Of a DNA stretch of 64,000 bases, positions 6,876-16,896 are shown one piece after another. Position 1 is the first letter of the stretch. The number at the start of each line of letters is the position of its first letter. The stretch comes from Arthrobacter sp. ISL-28 (GTDB taxonomy: Bacteria; Actinomycetota; Actinomycetes; Actinomycetales; Micrococcaceae), in NCBI RefSeq assembly GCF_018613875.1, contig NZ_JAGGPJ010000007.1, forward strand, positions 361,619 through 425,618, in the 5' to 3' direction. Made by a program: the position numbers and the translations under genes. The notes under the pieces were generated by a model. The model worked only from the letters and a program-made list of their open reading frames with translations. It had not been told where the DNA came from and made no database searches.

Positions 6876-9800
6876 GTGGCACATATGGCCACACGTACTT
6901 CCCCCGCGCCAAAACGTACCCCCAGAGCAAAAGCAGGCACCTCCGCAGGCCGCGCCGGTTCGGCGGCGTCCAAATCCGGCCGGGCCGGCGCGTCCGGCGG
7001 AACCGCCCGCACGCGCCAGCTGGCCGCCGTCCAGCCGCAGCAGCCGTGGCTGTTGCGGATTGCAGGCGGCGCGTGGCAAGGCATCGGGCACCTCGTGGGC
7101 GGGGGAGTGCGGCGGATCGGTCATGACGTCAGTGATCTCGCACCGGAAGAGCGCCGGGACGGTGCGGCGTTGTTCAACCTCGCGCTGGCGGTCTTCATCG
7201 CCACCTTCGCGTGGTGGGGTTTCCGGGGCTGGTTCCCGGATGCCGTCTACGCGGTCGTCAACGGCACCTTTGGCTGGATGTCCCTGGTGCTCCCGCTCAT
7301 GCTGTTTGTCTGCTCCTTCCGGCTGTTCCGGCAGCCGGACGACGGCCGCGGCAACAACCGGGTGGGCATAGGCTTCATGATCATGACCTTCGCCGGTTGC
7401 GGGCTCGCACACGTGATCGGCGGCCAGCCTACCGTCAGCGATGGCTTCGACGGCCTCCGCCGGGCAGGCGGCATGCTCGGCTTCCTGGCGGCCTCCCCGC
7501 TGGCCGCCATTCACGCTGCCGTGCCGCTGGCCCTGTACGGGCTGCTCGCGTTCGTGTCCGTGCTCATTGTCACGGCGACGCCCTTCGGTGCGATCCCGCG
7601 GCGCCTGCGGGAAGCCTATGAGCACCTGATGGGCATCGACCTCCAGGACCAGGACAACGACGGCGACCGCCACGACCGCAGCTACCTTTACGAAAACGGC
7701 GCCCCGGCAGCACCGAAGAAGAAGCGCAAGCGGCTCTTCGGCAAGGACGAGGACTCCGACCCCCGGCTGGAAGGCTACGTCGGCGACGAAGCCTTCGAGC
7801 ACGCCGTCATCGACGATGACGCCGGCCCGTCCGGCACCGGCTCCCCAGCCGTGGCGCCCGGTGTCCGCCGTCCCACGCCGGCGGAGATCGCCGTCGAGAA
7901 GATCAAGGCCGCCCAGGGCCTGGGGTCCAAATCCAAGGACTCCGCCCAGGGCGCGCAGTCGGCATACGAGGACAATGCCACGGAGGCCATCCCGCTGGTG
8001 ACGCCGGGCATGGTGGCGGCGGGTTCACTGAACGGTGCCCCGGCTGCGGCGCAGGTTCCCTCCCGGCCGGTGGCTCCCGCGCCGCTGCCCACACCGATCC
8101 CGCAGCGTACGGAGCAGCTTTCGCTGGCCGGGGACGTGACGTACACCCTGCCGTCGTCGGACATGCTGACTCCCGGGTCCATTCCGAAGGAGCGCACGGA
8201 AGCCAACGACGCCATCGTGGCTTCCCTGACCGAGACGCTGACCCAGTTCAATGTGGACGCCCAGGTCACCGGCTTCAGCCGCGGTCCCACCGTGACCCGC
8301 TACGAAATCGAACTGTCGCCAGGCACCAAGGTGGAGCGGGTCACCGCCCTGTCCAAGAACATCTCCTACGCAGTGGCCAGCTCGGACGTCCGCATCCTGA
8401 GCCCCATCCCCGGCAAGTCCGCCATCGGCATCGAAATCCCCAACACCGACCGCGAAACCGTCTCGCTGGGAGACGTCCTCCGCAGCCAGAACGCTCGCCG
8501 CACCGACCACCCCATGGTGATGGGGGTCGGCAAGGACGTGGAAGGCGGCTACGTCGTGGCGAACCTCGCCAAGATGCCCCACCTCCTCGTGGCCGGCGCC
8601 ACCGGTGCCGGTAAATCCTCGTTTGTGAACTCGATGATCACGTCGATCCTCATGCGCTCCACGCCGGACGAGGTCCGTATGGTCATGGTCGACCCCAAGC
8701 GTGTGGAACTTACGGCCTACGAGGGAGTGCCGCACCTCATCACGCCCATCATCACCAACCCGAAGAAGGCTGCCGAGGCCCTGCAGTGGGTGGTCCGGGA
8801 AATGGACGCCCGCTACGACGACCTGGCGAACTACGGCTTCAAGCACATCGACGACTTCAACAAAGCCGTCCGGGCGGGCAAAGTCCATCCGCCGGTGGAT
8901 TCGAAGCGCGTGATCCGGCCCTACCCGTATCTGCTGGTGATCGTGGACGAACTCGCCGACCTCATGATGGTGGCCCCGCGGGACGTCGAAGACTCCATCG
9001 TTCGGATTACGCAGCTGGCGCGCGCCGCCGGCATCCACCTGGTCCTGGCCACCCAGCGGCCTTCCGTGGACGTGGTCACCGGACTGATCAAGGCCAACGT
9101 TCCCTCGCGCATGGCCTTCGCGACCTCGTCCGTGACCGACTCGCGCGTGGTCCTGGACCAGCCCGGCGCCGAGAAGCTCATCGGCCAGGGTGACGCCCTC
9201 TTCCTGCCCATGGGCGCCTCCAAGGCCATGCGTGTGCAGGGCGCGTGGGTCACCGAGTCCGAGATCCATAAGGTCGTTGAGCACGTCAAGGGCCAGCTCA
9301 AGGCGGTATACCGGGACGATGTCGCCGCCGAAGCGCCGAAGAAGCAGATCGACGACGACATCGGCGACGACCTCGAGGTCCTCCTCCAGGCCACCGAGCT
9401 GGTGGTTACGACGCAGTTCGGCTCCACGTCGATGCTGCAGCGCAAACTCCGTGTCGGATTCGCCAAGGCCGGCCGCCTGATGGACCTCCTCGAGTCCAGG
9501 GGAGTGGTGGGTCCGTCGGAAGGGTCGAAGGCGCGCGACGTGCTGGTCAAGCCGGATGACCTCGCCACGGTGCTGGCCGCCATGAAGGGACAGGAAATGC
9601 CGGCGGCGCCTGATTCACAGACCGCAGCCCTGAGCGACAACGCCAATGCCAACGTCGCGCAGGGCGGCTATGCAGAAGACCTTGTTGCCGCCGATCTGGA
9701 CAACCGCACCCAGAATGTTGAGTACTACGACGGCGCCGACGGCAGTTCCGGCGACGATGAGGACGGATCCGAAGACGCCTGGTCCCTCACCGGACGGTAG
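6876..9800 (+). CDS. ftsK: DNA translocase FtsK/SpoIIIE
   Basis: 974 aa from GTG 6876; an in-frame ATG at 6885 (MATRTSPAP) is an equally good start. A basic N-terminus is followed by four or five membrane helices between about residues 90 and 245, a charged and Ala/Pro-rich linker, then the motor: Walker A GATGAGKS at about residue 576, Walker B VIVDELADLM, and the winged-helix gamma domain at about 831-897 that reads KOPS sites in the chromosome. It couples septum closure to chromosome segregation. The pgsA promoter reuses its stop codon. Confidence 0.96.
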   Translation: MAHMATRTSPAPKRTPRAKAGTSAGRAGSAASKSGRAGASGGTARTRQLAAVQPQQPWLLRIAGGAWQGIGHLVGGGVRRIGHDVSDLAPEERRDGAALFNLALAVFIATFAWWGFRGWFPDAVYAVVNGTFGWMSLVLPLMLFVCSFRLFRQPDDGRGNNRVGIGFMIMTFAGCGLAHVIGGQPTVSDGFDGLRRAGGMLGFLAASPLAAIHAAVPLALYGLLAFVSVLIVTATPFGAIPRRLREAYEHLMGIDLQDQDNDGDRHDRSYLYENGAPAAPKKKRKRLFGKDEDSDPRLEGYVGDEAFEHAVIDDDAGPSGTGSPAVAPGVRRPTPAEIAVEKIKAAQGLGSKSKDSAQGAQSAYEDNATEAIPLVTPGMVAAGSLNGAPAAAQVPSRPVAPAPLPTPIPQRTEQLSLAGDVTYTLPSSDMLTPGSIPKERTEANDAIVASLTETLTQFNVDAQVTGFSRGPTVTRYEIELSPGTKVERVTALSKNISYAVASSDVRILSPIPGKSAIGIEIPNTDRETVSLGDVLRSQNARRTDHPMVMGVGKDVEGGYVVANLAKMPHLLVAGATGAGKSSFVNSMITSILMRSTPDEVRMVMVDPKRVELTAYEGVPHLITPIITNPKKAAEALQWVVREMDARYDDLANYGFKHIDDFNKAVRAGKVHPPVDSKRVIRPYPYLLVIVDELADLMMVAPRDVEDSIVRITQLARAAGIHLVLATQRPSVDVVTGLIKANVPSRMAFATSSVTDSRVVLDQPGAEKLIGQGDALFLPMGASKAMRVQGAWVTESEIHKVVEHVKGQLKAVYRDDVAAEAPKKQIDDDIGDDLEVLLQATELVVTTQFGSTSMLQRKLRVGFAKAGRLMDLLESRGVVGPSEGSKARDVLVKPDDLATVLAAMKGQEMPAAPDSQTAALSDNANANVAQGGYAEDLVAADLDNRTQNVEYYDGADGSSGDDEDGSEDAWSLTGR

Positions 9801-9803
9801 CCT
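9798..9803 (+). promoter_or_regulatory. -10 hexamer of leaderless pgsA promoter, overlapping the ftsK stop codon
   Basis: TAGCCT starts with the ftsK TAG stop and ends 6 nt before GTG 9810. The AGGAGG in the 6-nt gap touches the GTG, too close to act as a normal ribosome binding site. Confidence 0.55.
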
Positions 9804-9809
9804 AGGAGG

Positions 9810-10493
9810 GTGACTAGCACCGAAGCGACCGCGGCCGGCTCCAGCAGCTCCGGGATCTGGAATCTTCCCAACATCCTTACGATGCTCCGCATCGTGCTGG
9901 TGCCGTTCTTTGTGTGGTTCCTGGTCGCTGACGCCCCGGGACTGCAGAGCGAAGCCGGCCCGTGGCGGTGGGCCGCCGTGGCGGCCTTCGCCGTCGCGAT
10001 CTACACAGACAAGCTCGACGGCGACATTGCCCGGAGTCGCGGACTGGTCACCGACTTCGGAAAAATCGCCGACCCCATTGCCGACAAACTGCTGATCGGC
10101 TCCGCCCTGGTCATGCTGTCCGTCCTGGACGAACTGCCTTGGTGGATCACCGTGGTCATCCTCGTCCGCGAATGGGGCATCACGGCGCTGCGGTTCTTCG
10201 TCATCCGCTACGGCGTGATCCCCGCCTCCCGCGGCGGAAAGCTCAAGACCGTGGTGCAGACCGCCGCGATCTTCCTCTATCTCCTCCCGCTGTCCGCCAT
10301 CGCACCTTGGCTGGGCTGGGCGGCACTCGCCGTCATGCTGGTGGCAGTGCTCATCACAGTCTGGACCGGCGTCGAATACGTCATTGAAGCGATGAAAGTC
10401 CGCGCCCAGGGCCTGCGCCGCAGGGTCGGGGAGCAGCCGGGGAACGGACAGCAGACAACGGAGAATCACAAGCCCGAAGCACAGGAGGGATAG
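9810..10493 (+). CDS. pgsA: CDP-alcohol phosphatidyltransferase (phosphatidylglycerophosphate synthase)
   Basis: 227 aa integral membrane enzyme that makes phosphatidylglycerophosphate (or a related phospholipid) from CDP-diacylglycerol. The family motif DG-x2-AR-x8-G-x3-D-x3-D is complete: Asp70, Gly71, Ala74, Arg75, Gly84, Asp88 and Asp92. Hydrophobic helices occupy most of residues 20-205, followed by a basic tail. GTG 9810 is leaderless by geometry. cinA starts 1 nt after the stop, so the two form an operon, as in other Actinobacteria. Confidence 0.92.
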   Translation: MTSTEATAAGSSSSGIWNLPNILTMLRIVLVPFFVWFLVADAPGLQSEAGPWRWAAVAAFAVAIYTDKLDGDIARSRGLVTDFGKIADPIADKLLIGSALVMLSVLDELPWWITVVILVREWGITALRFFVIRYGVIPASRGGKLKTVVQTAAIFLYLLPLSAIAPWLGWAALAVMLVAVLITVWTGVEYVIEAMKVRAQGLRRRVGEQPGNGQQTTENHKPEAQEG

Positions 10494-10494
10494 C

Positions 10495-10989
10495 ATGTCC
10501 AACCTTCACCGAATCGCCGGAGAGGCTGTCGCGGCTGCCGTCGGTCGCGGCGTCACCGTGGCCACCGCCGAATCGCTGACTGCCGGCATGGTCACTGCGA
10601 TGCTGGCGGACACACCCGGAGCGTCGGCCATGCTGCAGGGCGGAGTGGTTTCCTACAGCAATGCCGTCAAGCGGGATGTCCTCCGGGTTCCCCAGGAACT
10701 GCTCGACGCCGTCGGCTCCGTCGACGGGGGCGTGGCCGCAGCCATGGCAGAGGGTGCGCGGACCGCCTGCGGGGCGGACCTCGCGGTCTCCACCACCGGC
10801 GTGGCCGGCCCGAACGGGCACGACGGCAAGCCGGTGGGAACTGTCTTTATTGGCATCGCCACAGCGCAGGGCTCCACATCGTATCCCTACAGCTTTGCCG
10901 GCACCCGGGCAGAGATCAGGGCACTGGCCTGCGAGGCCGCGCTGGAGCGGCTTCAGGAGGCTCTGGCGTCCCTAAGCTACCGGGAGTAA
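10495..10989 (+). CDS. cinA: CinA C-terminal domain protein (NMN amidohydrolase, PncC type)
   Basis: 164 aa, only the C-terminal domain of CinA; the N-terminal MoaB-like domain is absent, as is usual for the stand-alone PncC form. The domain removes the amide of nicotinamide mononucleotide in pyridine-nucleotide recycling. AESLTAGMV, SYSNAVKRDVL and STTGVAGPNG are the conserved blocks. It follows pgsA by 1 nt and an AGGAGGG sits upstream of its ATG within the pgsA end. clgR follows with its own promoter. Confidence 0.9.
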   Translation: MSNLHRIAGEAVAAAVGRGVTVATAESLTAGMVTAMLADTPGASAMLQGGVVSYSNAVKRDVLRVPQELLDAVGSVDGGVAAAMAEGARTACGADLAVSTTGVAGPNGHDGKPVGTVFIGIATAQGSTSYPYSFAGTRAEIRALACEAALERLQEALASLSYRE

Positions 10990-10996
10990 GGTTGCC

Positions 10997-11023
10997 GGGA
11001 ACAAAAAGCATTTCCGAATAGTT
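10997..11023 (+). promoter_or_regulatory. sigma-H/SigR-type promoter of clgR
   Basis: GGGAAC (10997-11002), an 18-nt spacer and GTT (11021-11023) match the GGAAY-N18-GTT pattern of the SigH/SigR class of ECF sigma factors. In mycobacteria and corynebacteria clgR is known to depend on SigH/SigE-class factors. A second possible -10, TAGGAT, is at 11059-11064. Confidence 0.55.
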
Positions 11024-11078
11024 GTTACTTTGTGTCGCTTCCGCAATAGAGAGGCGCCTAGGATAAAAAGATCAACAG

Positions 11079-11100
11079 CGGTTCGCGTCACAGTGAACCG
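11079..11100. promoter_or_regulatory. inverted repeat in clgR leader
   Basis: CGGTTC-N10-GAACCG is a perfect inverted repeat between the clgR promoter and its start. ClgR-type regulators bind GTTCGC-containing dyads, so autoregulation is possible but unproven. Confidence 0.35.
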
Positions 11101-11220
11101 GACTCATGAGGGAGCAAGGCGATACAGATGGTAAAGCAGCCCGTATCCGTAAACGGCGTTGTCCGCTGGAAGGATGTGGGCCTCGCCGATCAGGCCAAGA
11201 GCGAACAGAAGGAGCGCAAG

Positions 11221-11580
11221 ATGGTAGTACTTCGTCACGAAATTGGTGATGTCCTGCGCGATGTCCGCCAGCGCCAAGGCCGTACCCTCCGCGAAGTCTC
11301 GCACAGCGCCCGAGTTTCCCTGGGCTACCTGAGTGAAGTGGAACGCGGCCAGAAGGAAGCCTCTTCGGAGCTGCTGTCCTCGATCTGCTCGGCCCTTGAT
11401 GTCCCGTTGTCCAGCATGCTCCGAGAGGTCAGCGACCGCGTGGCCGTGGCCGAAGGTGTTGCCGTGCCGGACACTGTTCCGCAGGAATTTTCCCAGCGCT
11501 ACGGCCGTGACCTTGAGCGTGATCTCAGCAGTGAGCTGAACAACGAACTGGCCAAGGGCCTCCTGTCCGGTGCACGCTGA
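11221..11580 (+). CDS. clgR: ClgR-type XRE transcription activator
   Basis: 119 aa from ATG 11221, which has AAGGAG 6 nt upstream; a longer in-frame start at 11128 would add 31 residues with no homologous look. The helix-turn-helix at about 20-65 contains [20 protein letters not shown], typical of ClgR. In Actinobacteria ClgR activates clp protease and other proteostasis or DNA-repair genes after envelope or heat stress and is itself destroyed by ClpP. Its place between pgsA-cinA and recA is the same as in mycobacteria and streptomycetes. Confidence 0.85.
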   Translation: MVVLRHEIGDVLRDVRQRQGRTLREVSHSARVSLGYLSEVERGQKEASSELLSSICSALDVPLSSMLREVSDRVAVAEGVAVPDTVPQEFSQRYGRDLERDLSSELNNELAKGLLSGAR

Positions 11581-11601
11581 CCGGACCCACCAAAACTAAG
11601 A

Positions 11602-11640
11602 CGAAGGCCTTCGGCAGCAGTTCACAGCCGGAGGCCTTCG
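11602..11640. terminator. bidirectional hairpin terminator between clgR and the MarR gene
   Basis: CGAAGGCCTTCGGC pairs with GCCGGAGGCCTTCG around an 11-nt loop (one mismatched pair). It sits between convergent genes. Confidence 0.65.
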
Positions 11641-11664
11641 CCGTTGCTAACAGATGGGCTTCGC

Positions 11665-12174
11665 CTAAAAGGCGCCGTCTTTGGGAAAGCCGTCACGTTC
11701 ATACGTGGCATTGAGCTTCGCCATGTAAGTGGCGAGCGCCTCAAGCTCCTCCACAGGCCATTCCCCCAACCGCTCGCGGAACACCTGCCGCCTGGCGTCC
11801 TGCACCTGGTGCATCTTCTCTTCGCCCTTGGGCGTGAGGCGGATCGTCTGGGCACGGCCGTCCAGCGGGTCGGCCTCCTTGAGCACGAGGCCGATATTCT
11901 CCAGGAACGCAATCTGCCGGCTCACGGACGGTTTGCCCACGCCGATGCAGGAAGCCAGGTCCGTCAGCCGGATGGGTCCCGTCTTGCGGATCATGGTGAG
12001 CAGGCCGTAGGCCGCGGGCTCCATATCCGGGTGTACCTGGCGTGAAAGCTGCTGGGAGACGGAGCGGGCGCGCCGCCAGAAGATGCTGATCTGATGCTCC
12101 ACTGACTTCAGTGCGGCATCGACGCTGTCCTCGGAAGGTGCGGACCCTTCCGGAACGTCAACGGGGTTGCTCAT
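11665..12174 (-). CDS. MarR-family transcription regulator
   Basis: 169 aa from ATG 12174, which lies 7 nt below a TAGAAT hexamer on the minus strand; the open frame extends further upstream but without support. Winged helix-turn-helix residues about 62-120 contain LTDLASCIGVGKPSVSRQIAFLE and the wing DPLDGRAQTIRLTPKG, both typical of MarR. Effector and targets are unknown. No drug exporter or enzyme gene is adjacent; the divergent neighbour is DUF3046. Confidence 0.85.
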   Translation of the reverse strand: MSNPVDVPEGSAPSEDSVDAALKSVEHQISIFWRRARSVSQQLSRQVHPDMEPAAYGLLTMIRKTGPIRLTDLASCIGVGKPSVSRQIAFLENIGLVLKEADPLDGRAQTIRLTPKGEEKMHQVQDARRQVFRERLGEWPVEELEALATYMAKLNATYERDGFPKDGAF

Positions 12175-12181
12175 GGCAACC

Positions 12182-12187
12182 ATTCTA
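12182..12187 (-). promoter_or_regulatory. -10 hexamer of leaderless marR-type promoter
   Basis: On the minus strand TAGAAT is followed by 7 nt and then ATG 12174. Confidence 0.6.
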
Positions 12188-12216
12188 GAGTCCGCAGCCG
12201 TGAGAGACTCTATGTC

Positions 12217-12441
12217 GTGCGGATTAGTGATTTTTGGCGGCTTATGGACGACGAGTTCGGCGCAGGCTACTCCCGTGTGCTCAGCAGTACGCTGGTCCTC
12301 GCGGGCGTGGGCGGCCGGACTGCCGACGAGGCCCTGGCCGCCGGCGTCAGTCCCCGCGATGTCTGGCTCGCCGTCTGCGACGTCCAGGATGTTCCAGCGG
12401 AGCGGCGCCTCGGCCGGGACATCAAGCCCAGCCGCAAATGA
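12217..12441 (+). CDS. DUF3046 protein
   Basis: 74 aa, GTG start, opening with MRISDFWRLMDDEFGAGYS, the signature of the DUF3046 family. These small cytosolic proteins are conserved just upstream of recA in Actinobacteria (Rv2738c position in M. tuberculosis). Function is unknown; the stable linkage to recA suggests a link to recombination or its regulation, which is only inference. Confidence 0.85.
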   Translation: MRISDFWRLMDDEFGAGYSRVLSSTLVLAGVGGRTADEALAAGVSPRDVWLAVCDVQDVPAERRLGRDIKPSRK

Positions 12442-12501
12442 TCCTGCAGCCCGCCAGCATACTCCTGACACGCCGGCCTCCTGACACGCCGACTCGATTG
12501 T

Positions 12502-12517
12502 TCGAATATCTGTTCGG
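12502..12517. promoter_or_regulatory. LexA (SOS) box of recA
   Basis: TCGAAT-ATCT-GTTCGG matches the box at 10 of 12 half-site bases. A -10 candidate TATGCT lies at 12525-12530, so the box covers the -35 region and spacer. recA starts 145 nt further downstream. Confidence 0.85.
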
Positions 12518-12662
12518 GTGGGACTATGCTTTTTTCAGCGGGTTATCCACATACGCACTCCCACCCCGAAGCAATGTCAGAGGGTGGCGTTAGCGTCAGT
12601 GATGACAGAGAAAACGGCCGCACAGGCCACCCCACAGCGAGAAAGCATTAGAGGTGTGAACC

Positions 12663-13718
12663 ATGGCGGCAGCCCCGGATCGTGCAAAGGCGCTGGAAGC
12701 AGCGCTTGCCCAGATTGACAAGCAGTTCGGCAAAGGCTCGGTCATGCGGCTGGGCGATGAAGTCCGCGCCCCCATCGAAGTCATCCCCACGGGATCGATC
12801 GCCTTGGACGTTGCCCTGGGAATTGGCGGACTGCCTCGCGGCCGCGTTGTTGAAATCTACGGTCCGGAATCGTCCGGTAAGACCACCGTTGCCCTGCATG
12901 CCGTCGCGAACGCCCAGCGCCAGGGCGGCATCGCGGCGTTCATCGACGCCGAGCATGCCCTGGACCCTGAGTACGCCGCCAAGCTCGGCGTGGACACCGA
13001 CGCCCTGCTGGTCTCCCAGCCGGATACCGGTGAGCAGGCGCTGGAAATCATGGACATGCTGATCGGCTCCGGCTCCCTTGACGTCATCGTCATCGACTCC
13101 GTCGCGGCACTCGTGCCGCGTGCCGAAATTGAGGGTGACATGGGGGACAGCCACGTCGGCCTCCAGGCCCGCCTGATGAGCCAGGCCCTGCGAAAGATCA
13201 CCGGCCGGCTGAGCCAGACGAAGACCACCGCCATCTTCATCAACCAGCTCCGCGAGAAGATCGGCGTCTTCTTCGGGTCCCCCGAAACAACCACCGGTGG
13301 TAAGGCGCTGAAGTTCTACGCATCGGTCCGGATCGACGTGCGCCGGATCCAGACGCTGAAGGAGGGTGCCGATTCGGTCGGTAACCGGACCAAGGCAAAG
13401 ATTGTCAAGAACAAGATGGCCCCGCCCTTCAAGATCGCTGAATTCGACATCATCTACGGCCAGGGCATCTCCCGCGAGGGCGGCATCATCGACATGGGCG
13501 TGGAGCACGGCATCATCAAGAAGTCGGGTTCGTGGTTCACCTATGACGGCGACCAGCTCGGCCAGGGCATGGAGAATTCCCGGCGGTTCCTGCGTGACAA
13601 CCCTGAGCTGGCCGCGGAACTCGAGCGGCTCATCAAGGAAAAGCTGGGGGTCGGCGTGAAGCCGGCGGCCGCCGATGCTGAGGCGTCACCGAAGCTGAAG
13701 GCCGTTGACGGTATCTAG
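12663..13718 (+). CDS. recA: recombinase RecA
   Basis: 351 aa. Strand-exchange protein and co-protease that triggers LexA self-cleavage. Walker A GPESSGKT is at 67-74 and Walker [11 protein letters not shown] at about 141-150; the C-terminus ends in a short Ala/Asp-rich tail. No intein is present, unlike some mycobacterial RecA proteins. The ATG follows AGAGGTG. The upstream LexA box makes it part of the SOS regulon, and recX overlaps or abuts its end. Confidence 0.98.
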   Translation: MAAAPDRAKALEAALAQIDKQFGKGSVMRLGDEVRAPIEVIPTGSIALDVALGIGGLPRGRVVEIYGPESSGKTTVALHAVANAQRQGGIAAFIDAEHALDPEYAAKLGVDTDALLVSQPDTGEQALEIMDMLIGSGSLDVIVIDSVAALVPRAEIEGDMGDSHVGLQARLMSQALRKITGRLSQTKTTAIFINQLREKIGVFFGSPETTTGGKALKFYASVRIDVRRIQTLKEGADSVGNRTKAKIVKNKMAPPFKIAEFDIIYGQGISREGGIIDMGVEHGIIKKSGSWFTYDGDQLGQGMENSRRFLRDNPELAAELERLIKEKLGVGVKPAAADAEASPKLKAVDGI

Positions 13719-14340
13719 CAGCAGGCGCCGCGGCCGCGTGGCCAGGGGCAGCGGCGCTGGCGATGGCCAGGAGCGGGCGTCCGGACTGCCAGGCCCAGTA
13801 CTGCAGGCCGGCCTGCAGACCGGGCCGGCGCCCGGGCAGCCGGAGGACAGGGAGCCCGATCCTGCATCGGTGGCACGCGCCATTGTGCTGCGCCAGCTGA
13901 CCAGCGCCCCCAAGAGCAGGCTCCAGCTTGAGCGCAAGCTGGCCGAGCGCAATGTTCCCGGGGACGTCGCGGCCGCTGTCCTGGACCGCTTTGAAGAGGT
14001 CAAGCTCGTCGATGACGCAGAATTCGCTGACATGTGGGTGCGGAGCCGCTCGCAGTCGCGGAAGCTGGCCAAGGGCGCCTTGCGCCGTGAACTCGCGGAC
14101 AAGGGCATTGATCCCGAGACGGCTGCGGCGGCGCTGGAGCAGCTCAGCGACGAAGACGAGGAAGCGGCGGCCAGGCGGCTGGTGGAGCGCAAGCTCCGTC
14201 CCGGCACCGATCTCTCGGACCGGACCGCGCGGGACAAGGCCGCCCGGCGCCTGGCGTCCATGCTCGCCCGCAAGGGCTACCAGCCGTCGCAGGCCTTCCG
14301 GATCGTCGGCGAGGTGCTTGACGCCGCATCCAGCAGTTAG
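13705..14340 (+). CDS. recX: RecA regulator RecX
   Basis: 211 aa if translated from TTG 13705, which overlaps the recA stop; GTG 13738, 19 nt past recA, is the alternative and would trim 11 residues. A Gly/Pro/Arg-rich N-terminal ~50 residues precedes the three-helix repeats of RecX ([20 protein letters not shown], and [13 protein letters not shown]). RecX caps and destabilises RecA filaments. The recA-recX pair is almost certainly one SOS-induced operon. Confidence 0.9.
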   Translation: MTVSSSRRRGRVARGSGAGDGQERASGLPGPVLQAGLQTGPAPGQPEDREPDPASVARAIVLRQLTSAPKSRLQLERKLAERNVPGDVAAAVLDRFEEVKLVDDAEFADMWVRSRSQSRKLAKGALRRELADKGIDPETAAAALEQLSDEDEEAAARRLVERKLRPGTDLSDRTARDKAARRLASMLARKGYQPSQAFRIVGEVLDAASSS

Positions 14341-14365
14341 GCGTAGCCCCCGTCCCTGCAGCCGG

Positions 14366-14371
14366 TACGCT
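14366..14371 (+). promoter_or_regulatory. -10 hexamer of leaderless miaB promoter
   Basis: TACGCT lies 6 nt before GTG 14378. Confidence 0.6.
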
Positions 14372-14377
14372 TAATGG

Positions 14378-15922
14378 GTGAGTCTGACCTACCCTTCCCC
14401 CGCATCCGGCACCGACACCGCAGCAGAGGCCACCGCCGTCGCGCCCCGTACCTACCAGGTGCGCACTTTCGGCTGCCAGATGAACGTCCACGATTCCGAA
14501 CGGATGGCCGGGATGCTCGAGGCGGCCGGCTACGTTCCTGCGGACGGCGCCCAGGCCGACGTCGTGGTGTTCAACACCTGCGCCGTTCGGGAAAACGCGG
14601 ACAACAAGCTGTACGGCAATCTTGGGATGCTGGCGCCGATCAAGAAGGCCAACCCCGGGATGCAGATCGCAGTGGGCGGCTGCCTGGCGCAGAAGGACCG
14701 CGAGACGATCCTTAGGAAGGCGCCGTGGGTCGATGCCGTCTTCGGGACACACAACGTGGGCGCCCTGCCGGCCCTGCTGGACCGGGCCCGCCACAACAAC
14801 GAGGCCCAGCTGGAAATTCTTGAGTCGCTTGACGTCTTCCCGTCCACCCTGCCCACCAAGCGCGACTCCGTGTATTCCGGCTGGGTGTCCATCTCCGTGG
14901 GCTGCAACAACACGTGCACCTTCTGCATCGTGCCGGCACTGCGCGGCAAGGAGAAGGACCGCAGGCCCGGGGATATCCTCGCCGAGATCCAGGCGCTCGT
15001 GGAGGACGGTGCCATTGAGGTGACCCTGCTGGGCCAGAACGTGAATTCCTACGGCGTGGAATTCGGCGACCGCCAGGCGTTCTCCAAGCTGCTCCGCGCC
15101 TGCGGGGAAATCCCGGGCCTGGAACGGGTCCGCTTCACGAGTCCCCACCCGGCCGCGTTCACCGATGACGTCATTGACGCCATGGCCGAAACGCCCAACG
15201 TCATGCCCCAGCTGCATATGCCCCTGCAGTCCGGCTCGGACAAGGTCCTCAAGGACATGAGGCGGTCCTACCGCTCCGCCAAGTTCCTCGGAATCCTGGA
15301 CAAGGTCAGGGAGAAGATCCCGCACGCCGCGATCTCAACGGACATCATCGTCGGGTTCCCGGGGGAGACCGAGGAGGATTTCCAGGCAACCCTGGACGTC
15401 GTCGAAAAGTCGCGCTTCGCCACGGCCTTCACCTTCCAGTACTCCAAGCGGCCGGGCACCCCTGCCGCTGATCTTCCCGACCAGCTGCCCAAAGCCGTCG
15501 TGCAGGAAAGGTTCGAACGGCTCACGGCGCTTCAGGACCGCATCGCCGCGGAGGAGAATGCCAAGCAGCTCGGACGTCAGGTCGAGGTCATGGTGACTGC
15601 CCAGTCGGGGCGCAAGGCGGAAGAAACCCACCGTTTGTCCGGCCGGTCCCAGGACCAGAGGCTTGTCCACTTCTCCGTCCCTGTCGGCGCGCCGGCGCCC
15701 CGCCCGGGTGACCTGGTCACGGTCACCATCACGGAGGCCGCAGCCTTCCACCTGGTCGCAGACCCCGCAACGGCGGCGGACTACTCCTTGCGCCGTTCAC
15801 GCGCCGGCGACGCGTGGGACAGGTCCCAGGCTGACTCCTGCGGCGCCCCTGCACCCTCGGCGTCAGGCGGCAAAGCGGGCGTCTCGCTCGGCATGCCGTC
15901 CCTTCCGGTACGCAGCCGCTAG
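14378..15922 (+). CDS. miaB: tRNA-2-methylthio-N6-dimethylallyladenosine synthase
   Basis: 514 aa radical SAM methylthiotransferase acting on A37 of tRNAs reading UNN codons. The UPF0004 N-terminus ([19 protein letters not shown]) supplies one Fe-S cluster, the radical [11 protein letters not shown] cysteines are at about 176-183, and the TRAM domain is near 395-455. About 55 Ser/Ala/Arg-rich residues follow the TRAM domain and are not part of the usual fold. miaA begins 4 nt later; the two enzymes act in succession on the same base. Confidence 0.95.
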   Translation: MSLTYPSPASGTDTAAEATAVAPRTYQVRTFGCQMNVHDSERMAGMLEAAGYVPADGAQADVVVFNTCAVRENADNKLYGNLGMLAPIKKANPGMQIAVGGCLAQKDRETILRKAPWVDAVFGTHNVGALPALLDRARHNNEAQLEILESLDVFPSTLPTKRDSVYSGWVSISVGCNNTCTFCIVPALRGKEKDRRPGDILAEIQALVEDGAIEVTLLGQNVNSYGVEFGDRQAFSKLLRACGEIPGLERVRFTSPHPAAFTDDVIDAMAETPNVMPQLHMPLQSGSDKVLKDMRRSYRSAKFLGILDKVREKIPHAAISTDIIVGFPGETEEDFQATLDVVEKSRFATAFTFQYSKRPGTPAADLPDQLPKAVVQERFERLTALQDRIAAEENAKQLGRQVEVMVTAQSGRKAEETHRLSGRSQDQRLVHFSVPVGAPAPRPGDLVTVTITEAAAFHLVADPATAADYSLRRSRAGDAWDRSQADSCGAPAPSASGGKAGVSLGMPSLPVRSR

Positions 15923-15926
15923 CCCT

Positions 15927-16853
15927 GTGGCCGCCAGTTCCGGATCCGGATCTGCCGGGGGGCAGCCGCCGGTCATTGCGGTCGTCGGACCCACCGGCTC
16001 AGGGAAATCCGACCTCGCGGTCGATTTGGCGTTGGAACTTGACGGGGAGGTCGTCAACGCCGACGCCATGCAGTTCTACCGCGGCATGGACATCGGAACA
16101 GCAAAGATCACCGAGGCCGAGCGCAGGGGAGTCCCGCACCATCTGCTGGACATCCTGGACGTCAACGAGGAGGCGTCGGTGTCGGACTTCCAGCGGCGGG
16201 CAAGGGCCGCCATCGCGGACATCCACCGGCGAGGCAGGCGCGCGATCCTCGCCGGAGGCTCCGGGCTCTACGTGCGTGCCGCCCTGGACGTTCTGGAATT
16301 CCCGGGCACCGATCCGGAGATTCGTGCACGCCTTGAACGGGAAAACGATGCCGCCGGGACTGGCCCGCTCCTCGAACGCCTCCAGGACGTTGACCCGGTT
16401 TCTGCAGCCCGGCTGGGGGATGCCCGCCGGATCATCCGGGCGCTGGAGGTTTTCGAACTAACGGGACGCCCGTTCAGCTCGTTCATGCCCAGCCGGGAGT
16501 ACTTCCAGCCCGCCGTGCAGATCGGCCTTGACGTTGACCGGGACGTGCTGAAGGAGCGCCTGGCTGACCGCGTCCACCGGATGGTTGACCACGGGCTGCT
16601 GGCTGAGGTTGAGAGGCTGGATGCGGCCGGGCTGCGTCGCGGGCGGACCGCGCCCCGTGCCCTGGGTTATGCCCAGTTCCTCAAAGTGCTCGACGGCGAA
16701 GCCGACGTTGCGCAGGCAGCCGAGGAAACCATTGTGGCCACCAGGCAGTTCGCCCGCCGCCAGCTCACCTGGTTCCGGGCCGACCCGCGGATCACCTGGC
16801 TGGGCTGGCGGGACCCTGACCTGGCGGCCAAGGCCGCGGCACTGTGCCGTTGA
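15927..16853 (+). CDS. miaA: tRNA dimethylallyltransferase
   Basis: 308 aa from GTG 15927, 4 nt after miaB; the upstream extension of the frame lies inside miaB and is rejected. P-loop GPTGSGKS is at 21-28, [15 protein letters not shown] and the [12 protein letters not shown] block follow. It adds a dimethylallyl group to A37 of tRNA, the substrate that MiaB then methylthiolates. Its last codons CTG TGC CGT TGA are the apparent seed of the octanucleotide array downstream. Confidence 0.95.
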   Translation: MAASSGSGSAGGQPPVIAVVGPTGSGKSDLAVDLALELDGEVVNADAMQFYRGMDIGTAKITEAERRGVPHHLLDILDVNEEASVSDFQRRARAAIADIHRRGRRAILAGGSGLYVRAALDVLEFPGTDPEIRARLERENDAAGTGPLLERLQDVDPVSAARLGDARRIIRALEVFELTGRPFSSFMPSREYFQPAVQIGLDVDRDVLKERLADRVHRMVDHGLLAEVERLDAAGLRRGRTAPRALGYAQFLKVLDGEADVAQAAEETIVATRQFARRQLTWFRADPRITWLGWRDPDLAAKAAALCR

Positions 16854-16896
16854 GAACCACTGTGCCGTTGAACCACGCTGCTGTTGAACCATTGTG

